64,000 bases of DNA, taken from the NCBI RefSeq assembly GCF_009908165.1, contig NZ_JAAAUC010000003.1, positions 62,001 through 126,000 of the forward strand, in the 5' to 3' direction. Under the pieces are notes generated by a model that was not told the origin of the DNA, ran no database searches, and was given only the letters and a program-made list of their open reading frames with translations. Shown here one piece after another: positions 45,375 to 54,115 of the stretch (position 1 is its first letter; every line of letters begins with the position of its first letter). The stretch is from Frigidibacter albus (lineage in GTDB: Bacteria; Pseudomonadota; Alphaproteobacteria; Rhodobacterales; Rhodobacteraceae). The translations under genes and the position numbers were made by a program.

Positions 45375-45432
45375 TTTTGCCTTTTCCAAATATCCTGCAG
45401 GGGGTCCGGGGGACGCAAAGTCCCCCGGCCTC
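45375..45432. repeat. AAATATCC-type repeat, copy 3
   Basis: TTTTGCCTTTTCCAAATATCC is followed by a GGGGG run and the stem CCGGGGGAC/GTCCCCCGG. It lies between convergent bioY and the GS-like gene and could act as a bidirectional terminator. Confidence 0.75.
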
Positions 45433-45440
45433 GGCCCCGT

Positions 45441-46847
45441 TTACACGGTATGCAGGTAAAGATCGTAATCCACATCCGCGATGGTCCGCGCCACCCGGGC
45501 ATATTCCGCCGCCTTGATCGCGCAGAAGGTGCGGTGCATGTCCTCCCCGAGGGCCTCCTTCAGGAAGGCTGACCCCTGCGCCGCGCGGATCGCCTCGCGC
45601 CAGTCGCCGGGCATCGCCGGGGCGCCCCCGCTCTGCCCGCCCGCATCCTCGCCCGCATAGCCGTTGCCGGTGGTTTCCGGGCCGGGGTCGATGCGGTGCG
45701 CCAGCCCGTGCCGGATGCCCGCCAGCACCGTCGCCGCCACGAGATAGGGGTTGGCATCGACGCCCGAGGGCCGGTGCTCGATCCGCCGCGCGCGCAGGTC
45801 GCCCGCCGGAATGCGCAGCGCGACGGAGCGGTTGTTGACGCCCCAGGAGGGCGAGACCGGCGCATAGCTCTGGTTGGCAAAGCGCCGCCAGCTGTTGGCA
45901 TGGGGCGCGAAGACCAGCATCGCTTCGCCCATCGTCTGCCGCAGCCCGCCAAGGGCGTGCAGGATGGTGTCCGTCCACTGGCCCTCCTGCGCCTCGGCGA
46001 AGACGTTGCGGCCCGCCTCGTCCAGCATCGAGACGTGGAAGTGCATCCCCGATCCGGCATAATCCTCGATCGGCTTGGCCATGAAACAGGCGGTCACCCC
46101 GAACCGCCGCGCCTGCAGCCGCACGATGCGCTTCAGGCGGATCAGGTCATCGGCGGCCTGCATCACGTCGGTGCGGTAATGCAGCGTCAGCTCGTACTGC
46201 CCCGGCGCGTATTCCGAGATCACCGTTTCCGCCCGGATATCCGCCGCCTGAGCGGCGGCGTAGATGGCCGAGAACAGCGGCTCCATCCCGTGCAGGTGGT
46301 CGACGGAATAGACCTCGGTCTTCAGGCTGCGCCGCCCGTCCAGCACCGCCGCGGCGGGTTGGGCGCGGCCGTGATCATCGAGCTTGGGATCGAGCAGGAA
46401 GAATTCCAGCTCGAACGCCCCCGCGGGGTGCAGCCCCTCGGCCGCCATCGCATCCACCTGCCGCTGCAGCGCGTGGCGCGGGTCCGAGGTCATGATCGCC
46501 CCGTCGAGGTGATACATGCTCATCAGCACCTCGCCCCGCGCCGGGCTGGTGCCGTGCAGCGGTTTCAGCGTCCCCGGGATCGGCCAGGCGCGCAGGTCGC
46601 CATCGCCCTGGTCCCAGATCAGGCCGGTTTCATGCACATCCTCGCCGCAGATATCGAGCCCGAGGATCGACACCGGCAGATGCCGCCCGCCGGTATACAG
46701 CCCCGGCAGCTCGTGCCGGCGGATGATCTTGCCGCGGCCGATGCCATTGGCGTCAGTCAGCACGATGTCGAAGGCCTCGATTTCAGGATGCGCGGCCAGG
46801 AAGGCTTCGGCCTCGGCGAGGGTAGAGCCGGAAGGGCTGTGGGTCAT
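45441..46847 (-). CDS. Glutamine synthetase-family ligase (gamma-glutamylpolyamine synthetase-like)
   Basis: This 468-residue GS fold protein has active-site motifs YAPGQYELT, GSGMHFHVS (HxH), NNRSVALRIP and RRIEHRPSGVDANPYL. It resembles PuuA-type enzymes that glutamylate putrescine or other amines rather than ammonia-assimilating GlnA. A class III aminotransferase gene lies 12 bp upstream in the same direction, which supports amine or polyamine catabolism. Confidence 0.88.
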   Translation of the reverse strand: MTHSPSGSTLAEAEAFLAAHPEIEAFDIVLTDANGIGRGKIIRRHELPGLYTGGRHLPVSILGLDICGEDVHETGLIWDQGDGDLRAWPIPGTLKPLHGTSPARGEVLMSMYHLDGAIMTSDPRHALQRQVDAMAAEGLHPAGAFELEFFLLDPKLDDHGRAQPAAAVLDGRRSLKTEVYSVDHLHGMEPLFSAIYAAAQAADIRAETVISEYAPGQYELTLHYRTDVMQAADDLIRLKRIVRLQARRFGVTACFMAKPIEDYAGSGMHFHVSMLDEAGRNVFAEAQEGQWTDTILHALGGLRQTMGEAMLVFAPHANSWRRFANQSYAPVSPSWGVNNRSVALRIPAGDLRARRIEHRPSGVDANPYLVAATVLAGIRHGLAHRIDPGPETTGNGYAGEDAGGQSGGAPAMPGDWREAIRAAQGSAFLKEALGEDMHRTFCAIKAAEYARVARTIADVDYDLYLHTV

Positions 46848-46859
46848 TGGGTTGGTCTT

Positions 46860-48233
46860 TCAGGCGAAGAGTTCGGCCAGCACGGCCTCGAAGGCGGCGA
46901 TCAGCCGGGCGATCTGCTTGCTGCTTGTCACCGGGCTGACAAGCATCATGTTGTGGAAGGGCGCGATCAGGCAGCCGCGGTTCAGGAGGGCGGCGTGGAC
47001 GGCCGCCTCCAGCGCCGGGTGATGGGCTGCCGCCGCCTCGGTCCCGTTGCGCAGGGGGACGGGGTGGCAGATGAACTCAACCCGGGCACCGACGCGGACC
47101 ACATGCCAGGGCGCGCCGTGGCGGGCGACGGCGCGGGCCAGCCCCGCCTCCAGCTTTGCGGCGCCCTCCTCCATCCTGGCGAAGGCCTTGGGCGTCATCA
47201 CCTCGGCCAGCGTGGCGCGCAGGGCGGCGAATTGCATCGGGTTGGCCGACAGGGTGGTGCCCATGCCGGAATGGCCCGCGGGGCGGGTCTGGTGATAGCT
47301 GTGCAGCCGGGCCGCCACCTCTGCCGTCATCCCCCAGGCGGCGGCGGGGATGCCGCCGGCGATGCATTTGCCGACCACCAGCATGTCGGGCTGCAGCCCG
47401 TGACGGCGGGTATAGCCGCCAAGGCCGGACGACTGGGTATGCGTCTCGTCAAGGATCAGCAGCGCGCCGTAATCGCTGGCGAGGCGACGCAGCGCCTGAT
47501 GGAAGCCGGGATCGGGCAGCACCATGCAGGCATTGGTCATCACCGGCTCTGCCAGCACCGCGGCGACGTCACCGGCCTTCAGCGCCTCTTCCAGCGCCGT
47601 CAGGTCGTTGAACTCCACCGCCACCGCCGTCTGGGTCAGGTCCGCCGCCTGGCCCACGAGCCCGGGCCGCGGCACCGTCTGCCCGCCCGCCAGCTGCACC
47701 ATCGCCTCATCGACGGTGCCGTGATAGCACCCGGAGAAGACCAGCACCTTGCGCCGCCCCGTCACCGCGCGCGCCACGCGCAGGGCGAAGCGGTTGGCAT
47801 CGGTCGCTGTGGTGGCGATCTGCCAGAGCATCGGGCCGAAGCGTTCTTGCAGCAGCGCGCCCACCGCCAGCGCATCCATCCCCGGCAGCATGGTGGTCAG
47901 TCCGCGCCGGGCCTGGCGACGGATCGCCTTGGCAACAGGGGCGGGGGAATGGCCGAACATGGCCCCGGTATCGCCGAGGCAGAAATCGTCGAGCACATGG
48001 CCGTCCAGATCCTCGATCTGGGCGCCGCTGGCGCGGGCGACCACCAACGGGAAGGGCTGCGGCCAGTCGCGCATCCAGTGCATCGGGACCCCGTCCAGCC
48101 AGGCACCGGCGCCGGAGGCCAGCGCGGCGCGGCATTTGGGACGGGCCGCGGCATAGGTGGCGGCTTCCCACTCGGCAAGCGCGGCGATCCGGGCAGGGGG
48201 GACACCCGCGATCAGCGGGGTTTGAGCGGACAT
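46860..48233 (-). CDS. Class III (PLP) aminotransferase
   Basis: This 457-residue fold-type I enzyme has the PLP Asp in LILDETHTQSSG and the Schiff-base Lys in VVGKCIAGGIPAA. The glutamate-1-semialdehyde/omega-aminotransferase pattern extends over the full length (CLGDTGAMFGHSP, FSGCYHGTVDEA). The substrate is probably an amino acid or a polyamine derivative, given the adjacent PuuA-like ligase. ATG 48233 is used. Confidence 0.87.
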   Translation of the reverse strand: MSAQTPLIAGVPPARIAALAEWEAATYAAARPKCRAALASGAGAWLDGVPMHWMRDWPQPFPLVVARASGAQIEDLDGHVLDDFCLGDTGAMFGHSPAPVAKAIRRQARRGLTTMLPGMDALAVGALLQERFGPMLWQIATTATDANRFALRVARAVTGRRKVLVFSGCYHGTVDEAMVQLAGGQTVPRPGLVGQAADLTQTAVAVEFNDLTALEEALKAGDVAAVLAEPVMTNACMVLPDPGFHQALRRLASDYGALLILDETHTQSSGLGGYTRRHGLQPDMLVVGKCIAGGIPAAAWGMTAEVAARLHSYHQTRPAGHSGMGTTLSANPMQFAALRATLAEVMTPKAFARMEEGAAKLEAGLARAVARHGAPWHVVRVGARVEFICHPVPLRNGTEAAAAHHPALEAAVHAALLNRGCLIAPFHNMMLVSPVTSSKQIARLIAAFEAVLAELFA

Positions 48234-48481
48234 GATACAGCACCTGAAGGGCAAGACGCGGGATGCGCTGTCCTATCCCGCTGGGCTTTGCGTCGTCAAC
48301 TGTGGCGGGGGCCTCCGGGCAGTCCTTCCAATTGCACCGAACGGGCTGCAAAGAATCGCTACCGCGGCGCGGGGCGGTAACCCGATGTTAGCGCCCTTGC
48401 GGCAGCCTTGGACCTGAGCGCGGGGTGTGGGGCCCCGGCGGTCGCTGCCAGTAGGCGGCTGGTTTATCCGGGGTGGATATC

Positions 48482-49018
48482 ATGACATTCGAAGATCTGA
48501 CGCGCATGCCGCTGGCATGTGCTTCCAGCATCGCGCGCGCCTTGCGCCGCGCGCTTCCTGCGTTGGCCGTTGCGACGGCCTGCGCTGCGGCCCTCGGCCC
48601 TGCACCGGCAGCGGCGCAGGCGATCCGCGCACCACTCAACATTCAGCCGCTGGTGATCCGTGACGATGCCGGCGGCCGGGTGGACTGGCGCGCCGAAAAG
48701 ATCGCCAAGCTGCGCCAGAGCGGCCAGCCGGTGCAGTTGCGCGGCGAATGCATGTCGGCTTGCACCATGTATCTGTCGCTGCCGCAGGTCTGCGTCGCCG
48801 CCAACGCGACCTTCGGCTTTCACGGGCCAAGCTTCTACGGCATCCCCTTGAACGACTACGATTTCAACTATTGGTCGCAAGTCATCGCAGCCCACTACCC
48901 GGCCCCGATTGCCGAATGGTTCATGACCGAGGCGCGGTATTCGACCAATCGCACGCGGCGCATCCGCGGCAGCGAGCTGATCCGCATGGGTATTCCCGAA
49001 TGCGGCAGTGCCGCCTGA
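48482..49018 (+). CDS. Secreted ClpP-like (COG3904-type) protein
   Basis: This 178-residue protein has a long signal peptide (ALAVATACAAALGPAPAAAQA) and a small domain with GECMSACTMYLSLPQVCVAANATFGFHG. The Ser-containing SACT and the downstream GFHG match periplasmic ClpP/crotonase-like proteins annotated as hypothetical. ATG 48482 is chosen, with GGGGTGG just upstream; a GTG at 48473 is in frame. It is divergent from the aminotransferase gene. A peptidase role is unproven. Confidence 0.7.
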   Translation: MTFEDLTRMPLACASSIARALRRALPALAVATACAAALGPAPAAAQAIRAPLNIQPLVIRDDAGGRVDWRAEKIAKLRQSGQPVQLRGECMSACTMYLSLPQVCVAANATFGFHGPSFYGIPLNDYDFNYWSQVIAAHYPAPIAEWFMTEARYSTNRTRRIRGSELIRMGIPECGSAA

Positions 49019-49178
49019 CGGGCAGGATGGGCAGGAGGGCTGGACGGGCCGCGGGGCATTCCCCGCGGCCCGTATGCATATCGGCCTGCCGCTGCCGCGC
49101 CCCGGTTTTTCTTGAAACTGTCACGAGCCGTCCTTATAGCAACCGTTCGCATTCGCGCCCCGGTGCAAGGAGCTGCCC

Positions 49179-50285
49179 ATGTCCCAGTCGATACCCACCC
49201 CGCATTACCTGATCGACGCCGCAGCCCTGCGCCGCAACATGGAGAAGGTTGCGCGGTTGCGCGAGCTGTCGGGGGCCAAGGCGCTGCTGGCGCTGAAATG
49301 CTTCGCCACCTGGTCGGCCTTCGACGACATGCGCCCGTTCATGGACGGCACCACCTCCTCCTCGCTCTACGAGCTGCGGCTGGGGCGCACGAAGTTCGGG
49401 GGCGAGACCCATGCCTATTCTGTCGCCTGGGCCGAGGATGAGATCGACGAGGCGGTGGGCTATGCCGACAAGATCATCTTCAACTCCATCGGCCAGCTGG
49501 AACGGTTTGCGGATCGCGCCGAGGGGATCGCCTGCGGCCTGCGGCTGAACCCGCAAATCTCCACCAGCGGTTTCGATCTGGCCGATCCGGCGCGGCCGTT
49601 CAGCCGGCTCGGCGAATGGGACAGCGAGAAGATCGCGGGTGTGCTGGACAAGATTTCCGGCTTCATGATCCATTACAACTGCGAGAACGAGGATTTTGCC
49701 CTGTTCGACCGGCAGTTGACCGATATCGAGAACCGCTTCGGCAACCTTCTGGCGCAGGTGGCATGGGTCAGCCTGGGCGGCGGCATCCACTTCACTGGCG
49801 AGGGCTATCCGCTGGAGGCGCTGGCGGCGCGGCTGAAGGCGTTTGCAGAGCGCTTCGGGGTGCAGGTCTATCTGGAACCGGGCGAGGCGGCGATCACCAG
49901 GACCGCGACGCTGGAGCTGACGGTGCTGGACATCCTGCACAACGGCAAGGATCTGGCGGTGGTGGACAGCTCCATCGAGGCGCATCTGCTGGACCTGCTG
50001 ATCTACCGGTTGCCCGCCAAGATCGCCCCGGATGAGGGCCCGCACCGCTACATGATCTGCGGCAAGTCCTGCCTTGCGGGCGATATCTTCGGCGAGTTCG
50101 CGTTCCCCGAGCGGCTGAAGGTCGGCGACCGGATCTCGGTGCAGGACACCGCCGGTTACACGATGGTCAAGAAAAACTGGTTCAACGGCGTGAAGATGCC
50201 GGCAATTGCCATACGTGACGTGGATGGAACGCTGCGGCTGGTTCGCTCGTTCGGATATGAAGACTATGAGGCCAGCCTCTCCTGA
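49179..50285 (+). CDS. nspC: Carboxy(nor)spermidine decarboxylase
   Basis: This 368-residue fold-type III PLP decarboxylase makes spermidine or norspermidine from the carboxy precursor. The PLP Lys is in ALLALKCFATWS near residue 35, and SLGGGIHFTGEGYP, YLEPGEAAI and CGKSCLAGD are family blocks. AAGGAG lies 8 bases before the ATG. The next gene encodes the dehydrogenase of the same pathway. Confidence 0.94.
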   Translation: MSQSIPTPHYLIDAAALRRNMEKVARLRELSGAKALLALKCFATWSAFDDMRPFMDGTTSSSLYELRLGRTKFGGETHAYSVAWAEDEIDEAVGYADKIIFNSIGQLERFADRAEGIACGLRLNPQISTSGFDLADPARPFSRLGEWDSEKIAGVLDKISGFMIHYNCENEDFALFDRQLTDIENRFGNLLAQVAWVSLGGGIHFTGEGYPLEALAARLKAFAERFGVQVYLEPGEAAITRTATLELTVLDILHNGKDLAVVDSSIEAHLLDLLIYRLPAKIAPDEGPHRYMICGKSCLAGDIFGEFAFPERLKVGDRISVQDTAGYTMVKKNWFNGVKMPAIAIRDVDGTLRLVRSFGYEDYEASLS

Positions 50286-50348
50286 GGCTCCCCTGCCTTG
50301 CCGCTTGCAAGGCCCTTTTCCCGGACGGTCAAAAGGAGACGGTTGGAA

Positions 50349-51584
50349 GTGAAACGGAACGTGCTGATCATCGGCGCCGGTGGCGTGGCTCAGGTCGTCG
50401 CGCATAAATGCGCGCAGAACAATGACTTGCTGGGCGATCTTCATATCGCCTCGCGGACGCTTGGCAAATGCGAGGCGGTCATCGCCAGCGTCCACGACAA
50501 GGGCGCGATGAAGGTGCCGGGCCGGTTCGAGGCCCATGCCGTCGATGCGATGGACAGTGCTGCGGTGGCGGCGCTGATCCGGGAGACCGGGGCGGAGATC
50601 GTCATCAACGTCGGCAGCGCCTTCGTGAACATGACGGTGCTGCAGGCCTGCATCGACACTGGCGCGGCGTATCTGGATACCGCGATCCATGAGGATCCGG
50701 CGAAGATCTGCGAGGCGCCGCCGTGGTATGGCAACTACGAATGGAAGCGCCGCGAGGCCTGCGAGGCGGCGGGGGTGACTGCCATTCTGGGGATCGGGTT
50801 CGATCCGGGGGTGGTGAATGCCTATGCGCGTCTGGCGGCAGAAGATTATCTGGATACCGTCGAAAGCATTGATATCGTTGACATCAATGCCGGAAGCCAC
50901 GGCCGCTGGTTCGCCACCAACTTCGACCCCGAGATCAACTTCCGCGAGTTTACCGGCACCGTCTATAGCTGGCAGAAGGGCGGCTGGCAGGAAAACAGCA
51001 TGTTCGAGGTCGGCAAGGTCTGGGACCTCCCGGTGGTGGGCGAGCAGAAAGCCTATCTGACCGGGCATGACGAGGTGCATTCGCTGGCGGCGAACTACCC
51101 GGGGGCCGATGTGCGGTTCTGGATGGGGTTTGGCGATCACTACATCAACGTGTTTACCGTGTTGAAAAACCTCGGACTTTTGTCCGAGAAGCCGGTGATG
51201 ACGGCCGAGGGGCTGGAGGTGGTGCCGCTGAAGCTGGTGAAGGCGGTGTTGCCCGATCCGGCGAGCCTCGCGCCCGACTATACCGGCAAGACCTGCATCG
51301 GCGATGTGGTGCGCGGGACCAAGGATGGCGCGCCGCGCGAGGTGTTCATCTACAACGTCGCCGACCATGCGGAAGCGTTCCAAGAGGTTGGTTCGCAAGG
51401 GATTTCTTACACCGCCGGGGTGCCGCCGGTCGCTGCCGCGATCCTGATCGCGCGGGGGGATTGGGACATCGGCCGGATGGCGAATGTCGAGGAACTGCCG
51501 CCGATGGCCTTCCTGACCGAGTTGCACCGGCTGGGTCTGCCGACCCGGATCCGGGAAGGCGAGAGCGATCTGCCGGTCACCTGA
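50349..51584 (+). CDS. Carboxy(nor)spermidine dehydrogenase (saccharopine dehydrogenase family)
   Basis: This 411-residue NAD(P)-dependent enzyme condenses aspartate semialdehyde with a diamine. The Rossmann motif LIIGAGGVAQVVAHK is at the N-terminus, and GIGFDPGVVNAYA and INAGSHGRWFATNFDPEIN are family blocks. GTG 50349 is preferred because the conserved MKRNVLIIG begins there and AAGGAG is upstream. It forms an operon with nspC in an unusual order (decarboxylase first). Confidence 0.93.
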   Translation: MKRNVLIIGAGGVAQVVAHKCAQNNDLLGDLHIASRTLGKCEAVIASVHDKGAMKVPGRFEAHAVDAMDSAAVAALIRETGAEIVINVGSAFVNMTVLQACIDTGAAYLDTAIHEDPAKICEAPPWYGNYEWKRREACEAAGVTAILGIGFDPGVVNAYARLAAEDYLDTVESIDIVDINAGSHGRWFATNFDPEINFREFTGTVYSWQKGGWQENSMFEVGKVWDLPVVGEQKAYLTGHDEVHSLAANYPGADVRFWMGFGDHYINVFTVLKNLGLLSEKPVMTAEGLEVVPLKLVKAVLPDPASLAPDYTGKTCIGDVVRGTKDGAPREVFIYNVADHAEAFQEVGSQGISYTAGVPPVAAAILIARGDWDIGRMANVEELPPMAFLTELHRLGLPTRIREGESDLPVT

Positions 51585-51600
51585 ACCGGGCGTGAGTGAC

Positions 51601-51632
51601 AAAAAAGGCCGCCCTTCGGGGCGGCCTTTTTT
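51601..51632. terminator. Bidirectional intrinsic terminator
   Basis: AAAAAA-GGCCGCCC-TTCG-GGGCGGCC-TTTTTT is a perfect 8-bp stem with a UUCG loop, flanked by A and T tracts. It ends the polyamine operon and could also terminate transcripts arriving from the opposite GNAT gene. Confidence 0.95.
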
Positions 51633-51650
51633 GCTGTCCGGTGGGGATAT

Positions 51651-51693
51651 GGAACCCATGCAGAACTCATACATATGTCATATGTAAAGTGAA
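51651..51693. repeat. CATATG element, copy 2 (inverted)
   Basis: Reverse complement of the 4167-4209 copy with three mismatches in 43 bp. It lies between the polyamine-operon terminator and the 3' end of the GNAT gene. Confidence 0.75.
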
Positions 51694-51697
51694 ACGC

Positions 51698-52204
51698 TCA
51701 GGATTTTTCAGGGTCGCCGATGCGGAAGACCTTGGCGATGCGGTCCACCGGGGTTCCGCCCTTCAGCGGGACGCCGGGATAGACCCGGTAATCCTGAAAC
51801 CCCATCGACGCATAGAACGCCAGCCCCCCGGTATTGTCGGCGCGGATCGTGGCGTCGATGGCCTCGATGCCATTCGCCTCGCACCAGGCCCGACTGGCGG
51901 CGAAGAGGGCGCGGCCGGCGCCGGGCAGGCGCGGAGTGCGGCGGGTGAAGGTGCCGATGGAGAGCCAGCCGGTCGGCAGGTTGGGGTCACGGCCGAGGTG
52001 CTGGAAGCCGGCTGGTTGGCCGTCCTGGTCGAGGACGGTGAAGCCGGCGGCGTGGGTCGGGCCGTGATAGTAGGCGGCGCCGAACTGCTCGGGGGTGAAG
52101 GGCCGTTCATGGGCGGTGGTGCCGCCGGCGGCGATGATGTCGTTGAGGAGGGCGCGCAGCGGCTCCATGTCGGCGGGATGCATGGGGCGGGTTTCGAGGG
52201 TCAT
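51698..52204 (-). CDS. GNAT-family N-acetyltransferase
   Basis: This 168-residue acetyltransferase has an acetyl-CoA-binding region RLPGAGRALFAASRAWCEANG and the C-terminal motif IRADNTGGLAFYASMGFQDYRVY. The acceptor is unknown. It stands alone between the polyamine operon and the ugp operon. Confidence 0.87.
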   Translation of the reverse strand: MTLETRPMHPADMEPLRALLNDIIAAGGTTAHERPFTPEQFGAAYYHGPTHAAGFTVLDQDGQPAGFQHLGRDPNLPTGWLSIGTFTRRTPRLPGAGRALFAASRAWCEANGIEAIDATIRADNTGGLAFYASMGFQDYRVYPGVPLKGGTPVDRIAKVFRIGDPEKS

Positions 52205-52329
52205 GTGAGCGGGCCTTTGCGGGAGGTGTTGCGGCGCAAGGTGGGGGAAAGGCGGGGCGGGGGCAAGCGGGGGGGTGTGGGAGGGATGTCTGCTGCCGGA
52301 CTATAGATCGTTCCTGAAAGACTTTCTCT

Positions 52330-52564
52330 TCCTTGCCCGGAATCAAGGCGCTTTAGCGCCGCCGGGCAGCGCCCGCCTCCCGGCCCGCCGACGGGGCGGG
52401 CGTTCTTCGCGGAAATCCTCCACTGGAGGATTTCTTGTCGCTCATCACCCCCCTCGGGCGGGCGCTTTCCACGCCAGCGCCTAGAACACCTGTGGAAGTA
52501 GGCCGCACCATAAAGTGCCTAGAACTTCTGGTGCTCGCCCACCCGGCGGACGGGCGCTGCCCTT
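52330..52564 (+). repeat. Modular intergenic repeat, copy 3 (left of ugp)
   Basis: It begins with TTGCCCGGAATCAAGGCGC and the GGCGC-TTTA-GCGCC hairpin, then has a perfect palindrome AAATCCTCC-ACT-GGAGGATTT (52413-52433), the CCTAGAACAC and CATAAAGTGCCTAGAAC modules, and an end CACCCGGCGGACGGGCGC. About 150 bp of it are repeated in inverted orientation right of the operon. Confidence 0.82.
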
Positions 52565-52613
52565 CTGTTGCGCGGGCTGACGGGCGATCCCCCCCTCCTG
52601 ACCGATTGGTAAA

Positions 52614-52642
52614 CTGTCACAGAACCGCACCCGAACTGTCAC
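52614..52642 (+). promoter_or_regulatory. Candidate PHO box upstream of ugpB
   Basis: Two identical CTGTCAC heptamers start 22 bp apart, exactly twice the 11-bp PhoB half-site period, with AGAA and CGAA in the spacer positions. The middle heptamer (CCGCACC) is degenerate. It ends 48 bp before ATG 52691. The E. coli ugp operon is a known PhoB target. Confidence 0.65.
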
Positions 52643-52690
52643 ATGCCGGGCCTAAACCGCATCCATCCGATCAAACCCGAGGGTGACTCC

Positions 52691-54022
52691 ATGATCCGCA
52701 CCACGATCCGCACTGTGACCGTTTCCAGCCTTGCGCTGATTGCTTCCCTGTCGGCCGCTCAGGCCAAGACCGAAATCCAGTGGTGGCACGCCATGGGCGG
52801 CGAGCTGGGCACCAAGCTGGAAGAGATCGTGGCCGGCTACAATGCCAGCCAGGAAGAATATACCGTGATCCCGTCGTTCAAGGGCACCTACCCCGAAACG
52901 ATGACCGCCGCGATTGCCGCCTTCCGCGCCAATGAGCAACCGGCCATCGTGCAGGTCTTCGAGGTCGGCACCGGCACGATGATGGCCGCCAAGGGCGCGA
53001 TCTATCCGGTCTATGAACTGATGGCCGATATGGGCGAGCCCTTCGATCCGGCCGATTACCTGTCCTCGGTCGTGGGCTATTACACCGACACCGAAGGCAA
53101 CATGCTGTCGATGCCGTTCAACTCCTCGACCCCGATCCTCTATTACAACAAGGACGTGTTCGAGAAGGCCGGGCTGGACCGCGATACCGCGCCGAAAACC
53201 TGGGCCGAGGTCGAGGAGTTCGGCACCAAGATCATGGACTCGGGCGCGGCGCCCTGCGGCTTCACCACCGGCTGGATCAGCTGGGTGCAGCTGGAGAACC
53301 TGTCGGCCTGGCACAACCAGCCGATCGGCACGCTGGAGAACGGTTTCGGCGGCATCGAGACCGAGCTGACCGTGAACGGCCCCGTGCAGGTGAAGCACTG
53401 GGAGAACCTGAAGACATGGCAGGATTCGGGCCTGTTCCAGTATGGCGGGCCGACCGGGGGCAATGATGCGCCGCCGAAGTTCTATGCCCAGGAATGCGCG
53501 ATCTACATGAACTCCTCGGCCAGCCGCGCCGGCGTGGTTGCCAATGCCAAGGATTTCGAGGTCGGCTACGGGATGCTGCCCTATTATGACGACGTCGAAG
53601 GCGCGCCGCAGAACTCGATCATCGGCGGGGCGACGCTCTGGGTGCTGCAGGGCCGCGACGAGGCCGAATACAAGGGCGTGGCGGATTTCTTCAGCTACCT
53701 CTCCTCGGCCGAAGTGCAGGCCGACTGGCACCAGTTCTCGGGCTACCTGCCGATCACGCAGGCGGCCTGGGATCTGTCGAAAGAGCAGGGCTTCTACGAG
53801 GCCAACCCCGGCTCTGACGTGTCGATCCAGCAGATGACGCTGAACACGCCGACCGAGAACTCCAAGGGCCTGCGCTTTGGCAACTACGTCCAGATCCGCA
53901 CGATCATCGACGAGGAATTCCAGGCGCTGCTGTCGGGCCAGAAGGATGCCCAAGGCGCGCTGGATGATCTGGTGTCGCGCGGCAACGTGCTGATCCGCGA
54001 GTTTGAAGCGGCGAACAAGTAA
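52691..54022 (+). CDS. ugpB: sn-Glycerol-3-phosphate ABC transporter binding protein UgpB
   Basis: This 443-residue periplasmic binding protein has a signal peptide (VTVSSLALIASLSAAQA) and an extracellular solute-binding family 1 fold. KTEIQWWHAMGGELGTKLEE at the mature N-terminus and the PFNSSTPILYYNKDVFEKAG block are typical of UgpB. ATG 52691 is preferred, 16 codons inside the open frame. It heads the operon; a strong hairpin follows it. Confidence 0.94.
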   Translation: MIRTTIRTVTVSSLALIASLSAAQAKTEIQWWHAMGGELGTKLEEIVAGYNASQEEYTVIPSFKGTYPETMTAAIAAFRANEQPAIVQVFEVGTGTMMAAKGAIYPVYELMADMGEPFDPADYLSSVVGYYTDTEGNMLSMPFNSSTPILYYNKDVFEKAGLDRDTAPKTWAEVEEFGTKIMDSGAAPCGFTTGWISWVQLENLSAWHNQPIGTLENGFGGIETELTVNGPVQVKHWENLKTWQDSGLFQYGGPTGGNDAPPKFYAQECAIYMNSSASRAGVVANAKDFEVGYGMLPYYDDVEGAPQNSIIGGATLWVLQGRDEAEYKGVADFFSYLSSAEVQADWHQFSGYLPITQAAWDLSKEQGFYEANPGSDVSIQQMTLNTPTENSKGLRFGNYVQIRTIIDEEFQALLSGQKDAQGALDDLVSRGNVLIREFEAANK

Positions 54023-54037
54023 GCCATAGACACCCGG

Positions 54038-54067
54038 CCCGCCCGCGCCAAGGACGGCGCGGGCGGG
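54038..54067 (+). terminator. Intercistronic hairpin between ugpB and ugpA
   Basis: A 12-bp perfect stem (CCCGCCCGCGCC/GGCGCGGGCGGG) with a 6-base loop is followed by TTCGTCTTTT, 16 bases after the ugpB stop. It should favour high ugpB expression relative to the permease genes by mRNA protection or partial termination. Confidence 0.8.
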
Positions 54068-54115
54068 TTCGTCTTTTGCTCCCTCAGGCGCCAAGCGCCA
54101 TGACCCGGACCCCCG

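Larger units (their letters stand above)
52205..52690. other. 486-bp gap upstream of ugpB
   Basis: It holds the GNAT promoter, modular repeat copy 3 (52330-52564) and a PHO-box-like direct repeat (52614-52642) close to ugpB. No coding frame was recognised. Confidence 0.6.

Noticed and set aside
45696-51674. Very long antisense open frames (894 aa at 45696-48380 plus; 846 aa at 49134-51674 minus)
   Set aside because: They run opposite well-identified enzymes (GS-like, aminotransferase, NspC, dehydrogenase). High GC content keeps stop codons rare on the opposite strand.
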